A stretch of 9,173 bases of DNA from Candidatus Dadabacteria bacterium (GTDB lineage Bacteria > Desulfobacterota_D > UBA1144 > Nemesobacterales > UBA2774), in NCBI GenBank assembly GCA_004356555.1, contig SMWY01000034.1, forward strand, positions 1-9,173, written 5' to 3'. Both the position numbers and the translations under genes were made by a program. Positions 1 through 5,748 of this stretch are shown piece by piece. Numbering within the stretch: position 1 is the first letter of the stretch; every line of letters starts with the position of its first letter. The notes beneath the pieces are model-generated. The model saw only the letters and a program-made list of their open reading frames with translations. It did no database searches and had not been told where the DNA came from.

Positions 1-657
1 GACAGTTCGGCTACAAACTTTATGATCCGCGATTACCGTATGCAGCAGTTAGTATCTAAAGAAAATGAACCGATAACTCCGTTTATTGATAAAGCGAGAC
101 ATCTCTTTAATGAATATATGGTGTCAACAATACTAGTTATCAGAGACTCAGGAGATTATTTTGATATTGCCGACTTTGTGATCCGTATGACTGATTATAA
201 GGCCGAGTATGTCACTCTAGAGGCAAAAGAAATTGCTAAGCGTAATTTATCTGGACATGAACCGAAGGGAGATGGATATTTTGGGACTGTTGTAGATCGG
301 ATTCCGCTCCCTAAAAGCTTGGATGCCAGTAAAGGAAATCGGGAAGTTAAAATATTAGCCAGAGGAATTTACTCTATAGAGTTCGGCACTCAGACTATAG
401 ACATCAATTCGCTGGAACAACTTGTGGCACAGAGCCAAACAAACGCGATTGGTGACGCCATAAATTACGCTAAGAAATACATGGACGGCAAAAAATCCAT
501 GAGGCAGGTAATGAGCCTCGTTATGCTGGACATAGGACGAGCCGGGTTAGATGTTTTAAACCCCAGATTATCAAGCGATTATGCGGAGTTTAGAAAACTC
601 GAACTCGTAGCCGCAATAAACCGTCTCAGAACCCTAAAAGTAGAGCAGAAGAGTTAA
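1..657 (+). CDS. Predicted ATPase of the ABC class (COG3044-like), C-terminal part, 5' end outside window
   Basis: The reading frame is open from base 1 and ends at TAA 655-657, giving about 218 residues. The opening residues DSSATNFMIRD match the region just after Walker B in predicted ABC-class ATPases, where the family reads DED-(S/T)-SATNFMIRD. So the true start lies upstream and the ATG at 22 is internal. Further family-like stretches are EPITPFIDKARHLF (about residues 24-37 of the visible part) and the STILVI..SGDYFDIAD block that follows. The family usually runs to roughly 550-600 residues, so a little over a third is visible. The Walker A and signature motifs are not in view. These are soluble nucleotide-binding proteins whose cellular role is poorly known, so no substrate can be given. 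The gene converges on the flavoprotein at 665-2086 with a 7-bp gap and no obvious terminator between them. Family assignment is by remembered motif and is fairly secure. Confidence 0.82.
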   Translation, partial: DSSATNFMIRDYRMQQLVSKENEPITPFIDKARHLFNEYMVSTILVIRDSGDYFDIADFVIRMTDYKAEYVTLEAKEIAKRNLSGHEPKGDGYFGTVVDRIPLPKSLDASKGNREVKILARGIYSIEFGTQTIDINSLEQLVAQSQTNAIGDAINYAKKYMDGKKSMRQVMSLVMLDIGRAGLDVLNPRLSSDYAEFRKLELVAAINRLRTLKVEQKS

Positions 658-664
658 TAGCAAA

Positions 665-2086
665 TTAGGCGGGCGGAATGTTCTGGTTAAGGCGGAAAAG
701 GTTCCCTGGGTCGTACTTTTTCTTTATCTGTCTTAGGCGCTCATAATTTGAGCCGTAGGTGCGTTTCACAAGAGCCTCCCCTTCTTCATTTAACCCGGAG
801 TGATTAAGGTAAGTTCTGCCCGATGAGAAAGATTTAAACTTATCCATATTTTCCCTTGTCCATGCAATATTAGACTCTGAATCTTTAGGGTCAAGCCAAG
901 CAGAGTTGATCTCTAACAGATACGGCGCGCTCCTTTCTCCAAATGCCGTCTTTTGAGATCGCACCCTCATACTGGCGCCCCTTAAATCCTGAACTACAAA
1001 GGGGACAAGTTTGGCCGGACGCTTACCAAAGGACTCAATTAACGTGTCCACCACTTCATCGTTAAACGTTTCTAAATATAGTGAGGTAAAGTAGCAAATC
1101 AATGACCCTTGAGGCAGCGGTGAGTCGAACATGCTCTGTATTTCGGTGTATTTTTTAGGGCCGCTCAAATCGAATAGAAGCTCGCCAAACTCTCTCAGAG
1201 GTTTTATAAACTTCTCGCCTTCTTCAACACTACCACAATGTACCCCGCCCAACATTATGGCGTCCCTACCCTGTATCTCCTTAGGAAAAGTATCAAGCTC
1301 CGGGACTGTCATCATGATAACCATGCTGGAGAATTCATCAGGCGCGCCCATCATAAATTCCCGCCATTTTGTTATGATAGTTTTTGCGTTTTCGGCAGGA
1401 TACATGGGGCCTGAAAACATAAGCTCAGGGCCAACCGGGTGAAGGCGGAATTCAAAAGTAGTAACTACGCCAAAATTCCCGCTTCCTCCGCGAACTGCCC
1501 AGAACAGATCTTCATTCTCACTCGCACTAGCATGGCGAAATTGTCCGTCGGCAGTCACTATATTTACAGAAAGAAGGTTATCGATGCTAAGACCGTATTT
1601 AGCACGTATCCAACCAAAGCCAGCTCCGAGTGTAAGACCTGCAACACCGGTGTCTGATACAATCCCACTCGGGGCAGCAAGACCATAGGCTTGTGTAGCT
1701 TTATCCATCTCACCCAAAAGAGTGCCTCCTCCTACACGCGCTATCCTGGCCTCAGGATCGACATATACTCCATTCATAAGCCTCAAGTCAATTGTAATAC
1801 CACCAGGAGAGAGACATTTCCCCGCAACACTGTGACCTCCTCCTTTTACCGCTAAGAGGATGTTGTTATCACGTGCGAAATTCACGGTTTTTACTACATC
1901 ATCGACTGTGATCGTGCGCACTATCAAGGCGGGCTTTATATCGAACATACCGTTATAAATAACGCGCGATTCATTGTATCCGGATTCGCCCTGGCTAAGT
2001 ACTTCGCATTGAACACTATCTTTAAAACCAGAGATTAAAGGGTCGTCTATAAATGTTTCGGCACCTTCAAGTGTTACCAACTTCAT
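665..2086 (-). CDS. FAD-binding oxidoreductase, berberine-bridge-enzyme (BBE)-like, monocovalent FAD type
   Basis: This 473-residue protein has the full architecture of the BBE/PCMH flavoprotein family. An FAD-binding domain spans about residues 50-215, a substrate domain fills the middle, and a BBE tail lies at about 428-470 (NHSG..., then YDPGNLFRLNQNI). His85 in KGGGHSVAG is the expected attachment site for 8-alpha-histidyl FAD. The second attachment cysteine of bicovalent members is absent: the corresponding loop reads GIVSDTGVAG (141-150), so a single covalent bond is inferred. GLTLGAGFGW and RAKYGLSIDNLL (150-172) are typical FAD-contact segments. Family members oxidise sugars, alkaloids or other alcohols using oxygen, and the substrate here is unknown. 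No signal peptide is visible, so it is probably cytoplasmic. The start is supported by GGAGGG eight bases upstream. The gene lies downstream of the secreted-protein gene but is separated from it by a terminator and has its own probable promoter. Confidence 0.9.
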   Translation of the reverse strand: MKLVTLEGAETFIDDPLISGFKDSVQCEVLSQGESGYNESRVIYNGMFDIKPALIVRTITVDDVVKTVNFARDNNILLAVKGGGHSVAGKCLSPGGITIDLRLMNGVYVDPEARIARVGGGTLLGEMDKATQAYGLAAPSGIVSDTGVAGLTLGAGFGWIRAKYGLSIDNLLSVNIVTADGQFRHASASENEDLFWAVRGGSGNFGVVTTFEFRLHPVGPELMFSGPMYPAENAKTIITKWREFMMGAPDEFSSMVIMMTVPELDTFPKEIQGRDAIMLGGVHCGSVEEGEKFIKPLREFGELLFDLSGPKKYTEIQSMFDSPLPQGSLICYFTSLYLETFNDEVVDTLIESFGKRPAKLVPFVVQDLRGASMRVRSQKTAFGERSAPYLLEINSAWLDPKDSESNIAWTRENMDKFKSFSSGRTYLNHSGLNEEGEALVKRTYGSNYERLRQIKKKYDPGNLFRLNQNIPPA

Positions 2087-2111
2087 TGATATATCCCTCC
2101 GATATATGTTG

Positions 2112-2120
2112 TTTATAACA
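2112..2120 (-). promoter_or_regulatory. Probable extended -10 promoter for the BBE-like oxidoreductase
   Basis: On the minus strand TGT is followed directly by TATAAA, an extended -10 element. No convincing -35 hexamer lies 16-18 bases upstream, where the sequence is the T-rich tail of the preceding terminator. Transcription would begin near 2105, leaving a leader of about 19 bases that holds the GGAGGG ribosome site at 2095-2100. The position between a terminator and a strong ribosome site makes the call reasonable, but it rests on nine bases. Confidence 0.4.
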
Positions 2121-2128
2121 TAACAGAA

Positions 2129-2173
2129 AAAGAAAACCCGCTCAATCTGAGTTTATTTCAGATTGAACGGGTT
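2129..2173 (-). terminator. Rho-independent terminator after the secreted-protein gene
   Basis: Arms 2135-2150 and 2158-2173 form a 16-position stem with a 7-base loop. The one non-Watson-Crick position (2141 with 2167) is a C-A mismatch on the plus strand but a G-U pair on the minus strand. The minus strand also carries the T-rich tract, TTTTCTTTTTC, directly after the hairpin. Both facts say it works on minus-strand transcripts, ending the message from 2268-2708 about 95 bases past its stop and insulating the flavoprotein gene downstream. It shares 15 identical bases (2129-2143) with the terminator at 2926-2963. Confidence 0.85.
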
Positions 2174-2267
2174 ATATATTTTAATTTAAACTTATTTATT
2201 AGCTCAAATAACTTGTAGCTATTTCTCTTAATCAGTCATATTTAGTGTTTAGTTACAGCTCTAACAA

Positions 2268-2708
2268 CTAAAAATCATATTCGGTCAGATTGCTCTTTTC
2301 ACATTCTTCTAGATCAATTGCCTGCATGAAAAAAGTTCCATGACCTGTAGGTGTAGGTCGCGGGAACCTTATAAATGCATATGCATGACCATATCTGTTG
2401 GCAGTTAGAGTATCTTCTAATATAAAGGGATGTATATCAAGCACTAATTCTGGACATATAATGTTATTACTACCCCCCTCCTCAAAACCCGATATGATAT
2501 ATATAGTGCCCCCTGGTGTTGCGTTAAATACCCGGTAGATATGCACATTTTGACTAGGTCCAATAGGAAGTAAAGGAGTTAAAGTAAAAATTCCCGAGGA
2601 AGGTCCCGGACCTTTAGATCTAATTTGAGCCTGACTTGAGTCACCTAACATACAAAACAAAAAGCTGAACAAAAACAAACTAAGAACAAAGCGTTTTACT
2701 TTCGACAT
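2268..2708 (-). CDS. Small secreted protein of unknown function with a Sec signal peptide
   Basis: This 146-residue protein starts with a clear signal peptide: a basic KVKR at residues 3-6, a hydrophobic stretch at about 7-22, and a probable signal peptidase I cut after SSQA (residue 27). There is no lipobox around Cys19. The mature part is rich in beta-type segments. The layout PGGTIYIISG...CPELVLDI...GHAYAFIRFP...GTFFMQAIDLEECEKSN resembles a beta-sandwich module I recall from secreted proteins of deltaproteobacteria and planctomycetes, whose members often end in QAVDL..C..SN. Cys85 and Cys136 could pair outside the cytoplasm. I cannot assign a function. The start is fixed by AAGGAG eight bases upstream of the ATG. 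The gene is a single transcription unit in an AT-rich patch between two related terminators, with an inverted repeat in its likely leader. Confidence 0.75.
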   Translation of the reverse strand: MSKVKRFVLSLFLFSFLFCMLGDSSQAQIRSKGPGPSSGIFTLTPLLPIGPSQNVHIYRVFNATPGGTIYIISGFEEGGSNNIICPELVLDIHPFILEDTLTANRYGHAYAFIRFPRPTPTGHGTFFMQAIDLEECEKSNLTEYDF

Positions 2709-2732
2709 TCTTAATCTCCTTTTGTGCTAAAT

Positions 2733-2764
2733 TTAAGCTAAACATCATTAACTGTTTAGCTTAA
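2733..2764 (-). promoter_or_regulatory. Perfect 11-bp inverted repeat in the leader of the secreted-protein gene
   Basis: TTAAGCTAAAC at 2733-2743 is matched exactly in reverse at 2754-2764 around a 10-base loop. On the minus strand the repeat ends about 10 bases before the ribosome site and 25 before the ATG. It could be an RNA hairpin in the 5' leader or an operator. There is no U-tract, so it is not a terminator. If the promoter proposed at 2782-2810 is right, the repeat falls at about +11 to +42. Confidence 0.5.
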
Positions 2765-2781
2765 CAACTAGCAATAAGATT

Positions 2782-2810
2782 AATGTATCATAGGCGTTAA
2801 TTATCGTCAA
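2782..2810 (-). promoter_or_regulatory. Possible sigma70-type promoter for the secreted-protein gene
   Basis: On the minus strand TTGACG (2805-2810) is followed after 17 bases by TACATT (2782-2787). The -35 matches five of six consensus bases and the -10 four of six. Initiation would fall near 2775, giving a leader of about 65 bases that contains the inverted repeat. The surrounding region is very AT-rich, so a chance match is quite possible. Confidence 0.3.
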
Positions 2811-2919
2811 TATAGTTTTATTGTATAATGTTGTTATTATATATTATTGTGATATCTATATTTTGATATTTACCTATAGCAAATAGAGACAATAATGAGC
2901 ATTAAGAAATATGGTTAAT

Positions 2920-2963
2920 AAAGAAAACCCGCTCTGTCTAAGTTTTTTAAGACAGAACGGGTT
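2920..2963 (-). terminator. Rho-independent terminator after the radical SAM/luciferase-like unit
   Basis: Arms 2926-2939 and 2950-2963 form a 14-position stem with a 10-base loop. As in the terminator at 2135-2173, the only non-canonical position (2932 with 2957) is a G-U pair on the minus strand. The minus strand then continues GGGTTTTCTTT. The hairpin begins 26 bases after the stop of the gene at 2989-3927. The base of the stem is identical to that of the other terminator, while the upper stem differs in both arms so that pairing is kept. Confidence 0.87.
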
Positions 2964-2988
2964 CATAAATTTCGATTATTTTTATAAG

Positions 2989-3927
2989 TTAGCCCGAATA
3001 AGCTGCGACGGTATTTTGCATAACTTCTACATTACTCTGTTTTCCTGCTGGTCCGGGAACAATAATAGGGAGGTCGACACCGGCATCTCTGAATTCATCC
3101 AATTTAGCGCGGCAGCGATCCGGTGGTCCGACCAATGCTACAGAATCGAGCATCTCAGTCGTAAATACATCACCTGGTTTTTCACCGGCACGAATTTTAT
3201 CGATTGCGTCCCCATATCCGTTATTTATCATAAGCCTCTGATAAAAAGGGAAGTTCAGGTATGGTGAGAACCCTCTTATCCCTGATTTTTGAGCGAGCTC
3301 AAGATCGTCAGATATAATGGAGGGGATGCCGAGGGTAATATCTATCTCAGATGGATCGCGTCCTGCTGCCTGAGCGCCCTGGGCAACGTAACCTTTAAGA
3401 GTGGAAACATAATCCACAGTTGTCATATAAGGCATCAGTCCGTCCGCTACTTCCCCCGCCAGGGTCGCAGCTCCTTTTGTAAGACCCGCAATATAAACCG
3501 GTACTTTAGGAAGATCGCGTTTCAGGGTTAATTGAGAAGCAGAGCCGTCCAAAAACGCTTTTACCTGCCCTACATAATCTCTCATAGTATCTACAGGGTC
3601 GCCCATATCGATCTCGTAACGAGTGTTCACAGGCTTATGACTCACGCCGAGGCCCAGCATCATTTTGCCACCTGAGATTTCCTGAATAGTAAGTGAAGTG
3701 GCGGCTGTCATAACGGCTTGGCGCATATAGATATTAGTAATCCATGTACCTACTTTTATAGTAGATGTAGCCTCGGCAAACACTTGAGCGTTTGTGAGTG
3801 CGCTAAATGGCGGAACTTCCGGGGAAAAAATTGCCTCAAACCCTCCGCCCTCCGCTGTTTTTGCAAGAGTGCGCAAATCCTCGACACTACATCCCATAAC
3901 CGGTGAAATAGTTGCAATTCTGGACAT
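2989..3927 (-). CDS. Luciferase-like monooxygenase family protein, probably F420-dependent LLM-class oxidoreductase
   Basis: The 312-residue length and sequence fit the bacterial luciferase-like (LLM) TIM-barrel family. Recognisable parts are the N-terminal strand and GGGFEAIFSPE (27-37), ATSTIKVGTWITNIYMR (53-69), GKMMLGLGVSHKPV (87-100) with the conserved GLGVS turn, and the C-terminal VALVGPPDRCRAKLDEFRDAGVD (263-285) typical of F420-type members. Such enzymes transfer hydride from reduced F420, or in other branches use FMN with oxygen. The cofactor here is inferred from overall resemblance, and no F420 synthesis gene is in view. It is soluble and cytoplasmic. AAAGGAG lies eight bases before the ATG. 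The gene starts 24 bp after the stop of the radical SAM gene on the same strand, so the two are probably cotranscribed up to the terminator at 2926-2963. Confidence 0.88.
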   Translation of the reverse strand: MSRIATISPVMGCSVEDLRTLAKTAEGGGFEAIFSPEVPPFSALTNAQVFAEATSTIKVGTWITNIYMRQAVMTAATSLTIQEISGGKMMLGLGVSHKPVNTRYEIDMGDPVDTMRDYVGQVKAFLDGSASQLTLKRDLPKVPVYIAGLTKGAATLAGEVADGLMPYMTTVDYVSTLKGYVAQGAQAAGRDPSEIDITLGIPSIISDDLELAQKSGIRGFSPYLNFPFYQRLMINNGYGDAIDKIRAGEKPGDVFTTEMLDSVALVGPPDRCRAKLDEFRDAGVDLPIIVPGPAGKQSNVEVMQNTVAAYSG

Positions 3928-3951
3928 ATAACCACTCCTTTAGATTAAATT

Positions 3952-4848
3952 TTAATATTGATTAATCACGTCTCTATAATAATCGGGTCTGAGTAAGGAC
4001 TCATCCCCGCTCTCAAGCACTGTTCTTATTTCAGCCAAAACTCTTTCTTTATCTTCAGGGAATTTAGCTTTTATAGGCAGGTAGTTGGAGATGTGATTGG
4101 AGAAGAAGTATCCGTCAGTGAGTTCAGTGTTTTGTACGAGCACTTCAAGCTCTTTTACGAGCTGGAATTTGTTGGGCAGCTCAAACTCTCCGCGTTCCAT
4201 CTCTTCATATAAGGGAGCGCCGGGCCTAACTTGTAAAGACAGCGCGCCTACATATTCAGGGTCGCAACTCGTGAGCAGTTTCCCTGTTGCCTCTGCGTGC
4301 TCTAGGCTCCTGTCGGTCCCGCCCATTCCTAAAAGTACCATGGCGGAGTTCATAATCCCCGCTTCCTTTAATATTAAGGAGGCGCTTACAGTTTGCTCAT
4401 GATTGGCGCCTTTTTTGATTCTCTCAAGCACTATATCATCCCCGCTCTCAAAGCCTATATAGACCATATCCAGTCCATGCTCTTTAAGCTCTTTTAAGTT
4501 AGAGGTCCCTTGCCTGAGAATGTCCCCTACATTCGCGTACATTCTTATCCTTTCGATACCGGGATTCTTCTCCTTAAGATAATCCATAATTTCAATCAGT
4601 TTTTTCTTAGAAAGCACAAGCGCGTTTCCGTCAGCGATAAACACGCGATCATCTATCAGATCCGACTGGGTCGCCGTATCTATGATCTCTTTTATCTCAT
4701 CCATCGGACGAACGCGGAACTTCTGCTCCTCTTTACGGTACATCGCACAGTATGTGCAGTTGTTGTGGGAGCATCCGATTGTTGCCTGGAGTATAAAGCT
4801 TTTAGCTTCGCTCGGGGGCCTGAAGAAAGGATTTACATACTCTATCAT
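3952..4848 (-). CDS. Radical SAM protein with CX4CX2C cluster motif
   Basis: This 298-residue protein has an N-terminal RPPSEAKSFILQATIGC segment leading to Cys26, Cys31 and Cys34. These form a CX4CX2C motif that should ligate the [4Fe-4S] cluster reducing S-adenosylmethionine. The textbook spacing is CX3CX2C, but this subfamily of radical SAM proteins (RPPSEA...GC..N.CT(Y/F)C.MY) normally shows the longer form. MVYIGFESGDD and the SAMVLLGMGGTDRS segment are later barrel elements of the same group. There is no B12 domain, no SPASM domain with extra cysteines and no TRAM domain, so the substrate cannot be inferred. An in-frame TAA two codons upstream leaves ATG 4848 as the only sensible start. 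There is no Shine-Dalgarno sequence, only a weak ATAAG. It is the first gene of a pair with the luciferase-like enzyme. Confidence 0.88.
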   Translation of the reverse strand: MIEYVNPFFRPPSEAKSFILQATIGCSHNNCTYCAMYRKEEQKFRVRPMDEIKEIIDTATQSDLIDDRVFIADGNALVLSKKKLIEIMDYLKEKNPGIERIRMYANVGDILRQGTSNLKELKEHGLDMVYIGFESGDDIVLERIKKGANHEQTVSASLILKEAGIMNSAMVLLGMGGTDRSLEHAEATGKLLTSCDPEYVGALSLQVRPGAPLYEEMERGEFELPNKFQLVKELEVLVQNTELTDGYFFSNHISNYLPIKAKFPEDKERVLAEIRTVLESGDESLLRPDYYRDVINQY

Positions 4849-5068
4849 ATCTTATAAATTAACAAATACGGGGGCTTTTGCAAATTTATACTGCTCCCCA
4901 TTAAGGAGCTTGTAGAATTAAGATAGTAAAAACTCGATACGATTACCTACATTCTGCACATTTATACCGCACACCGATTCAAGTAGAAGAACAGTATGAT
5001 AAGAATAATACTTCGCAATTAAACGCCGATCGGCTATTGGGGTGCAGTACAAATTTACTCTCAAATAC

Positions 5069-5096
5069 TTTACAAAATATAGGGAGTTGTTATAAT
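5069..5096 (+). promoter_or_regulatory. Near-consensus sigma70-type promoter, leaderless start for the 47-residue membrane peptide
   Basis: TTTACA (5069-5074), a 16-base spacer and a perfect TATAAT (5091-5096) are preceded by TG one base before the -10, an extended -10 form. Initiation is expected near 5103, only about four bases before the ATG at 5107. No ribosome-binding site is available, so the message should be leaderless. It is one of the strongest-looking promoters in the window. Confidence 0.65.
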
Positions 5097-5106
5097 TCCT
5101 GCCGAT

Positions 5107-5250
5107 ATGAGTGAAGAAAAAAACAAATCTCCGCTAGCACTTGAACCGCACGAAAAAGAAGCATTCTGGTATGTAGTATTGGGAGCGCCTCTTTTAATAG
5201 CTTCAATTATGTTACTCGTAGGCTTAACCCACATAGTGCTAAAACCTTAA
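5107..5250 (+). CDS. Small single-span membrane protein, 47 residues, unknown function
   Basis: ATG 5107 opens a 47-codon frame ending in TAA 5248-5250. The product has a charged N-terminus of about 19 residues (MSEEKNKS..., then EPHEKEA). One hydrophobic span follows, at about residues 20-43 (FWYVVLGAPLLIASIMLLVG, then LTHIV), and the tail is LKP. This is a typical small inner-membrane protein with the charged end predicted inside. I do not recognise a family; accessory subunits of respiratory or transport complexes look like this, but nothing proves it. Evidence that it is real is the excellent promoter whose start falls four bases upstream, and the clean soluble-then-membrane layout. There is no Shine-Dalgarno sequence. 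Its stop overlaps by 4 bp the stop of the convergent gene at 5247-5744, sharing the TTAA at 5247-5250. Confidence 0.62.
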   Translation: MSEEKNKSPLALEPHEKEAFWYVVLGAPLLIASIMLLVGLTHIVLKP

Positions 5251-5744
5251 GAGCTTACCCACCTTATTAATAACGACACTATATCATAGGGGTTCAACTT
5301 ACCACCTGTGTTGTCCTTGTATTCGTATTTGCCGCTTTTATTAGAAAAAGAAACCTTTAAAAGCTGAGTTGCTTTAGATGTTGTAATATTTCGATTTTTA
5401 TTGAGATTTCTTATCTTTCCTATAACAGTGATTAAATCAGGGTCTTCGTCAAAAAAGATAACAAGTTTAGTGGGAGAGATTATACAAAACCCACCTCGCC
5501 TCCCTGGAATCTCCAAAAATATTTCTAGAAATTCTATAGGGAGTTTATATACGGAGAGATCTTCCTCATCTGAACTCGAATTATATATATTTACGGCTTT
5601 TTCAGATATTGAGAAAAGTTTTTCGAGAACTTCTGTATAATTTTTATCGTTTGAATGAGCCTTTACAGCTCCAGAAGGTTCCTTATCACGATCTTTATTA
5701 CTTTGTGCAATAGCTCTAATCTCGTTTTCAAAATCCTTATTCAT
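5247..5744 (-). CDS. Conserved-looking protein of unknown function, 165 residues, coupled to the flavoprotein gene
   Basis: I do not recognise this protein. Residues 1-35 are very polar and probably disordered (many Lys, Asp, Asn). Residues about 36-55 form a probable helix (NYTEVLEKLFSISEKAVNIY). Residues 68-165 look like a folded alpha/beta domain with hydrophobic strands such as GGFCIISPTKLVIFFDED (84-101), a KIRNLNKNRNI segment, KATQLLKVSFS and a C-terminal helix PYDIVSLLIRWV. There is no signal peptide, membrane span or metal motif, and only one cysteine (Cys87). The ATG lies 4 bp after the stop of the flavoprotein gene on the same strand. Only a short AGGG is nearby, so it is probably translated by coupling and made together with that enzyme. 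A partner or regulator of the flavoprotein is a reasonable guess but no more. The gene ends tail to tail with the membrane peptide gene, overlapping by 4 bp. Confidence 0.7.
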   Translation of the reverse strand: MNKDFENEIRAIAQSNKDRDKEPSGAVKAHSNDKNYTEVLEKLFSISEKAVNIYNSSSDEEDLSVYKLPIEFLEIFLEIPGRRGGFCIISPTKLVIFFDEDPDLITVIGKIRNLNKNRNITTSKATQLLKVSFSNKSGKYEYKDNTGGKLNPYDIVSLLIRWVSS

Positions 5745-5748
5745 AGCC

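Noticed and set aside
1131..1657. Plus-strand open frames inside the BBE-like flavoprotein
   Set aside because: They lie antisense to well-conserved FAD-domain coding sequence and show no independent signals.
4891..4907. Small inverted repeat GCTCC/GGAGC upstream of the radical SAM gene as a terminator or operator
   Set aside because: Only five pairs, no T-run on either strand, and no gene needing a terminator there.
5025..5034. Perfect 10-bp palindrome GCCGATCGGC upstream of the membrane-peptide promoter
   Set aside because: About nine palindromes of this length are expected by chance in a window of this size, and it is about 35 bases from the -35 with no second site.
4858..5106. Search for a tRNA or riboswitch in the gap between the radical SAM gene and the membrane peptide
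   Set aside because: No cloverleaf, no T-loop consensus and no known riboswitch core was found; only the plus-strand promoter is supported.
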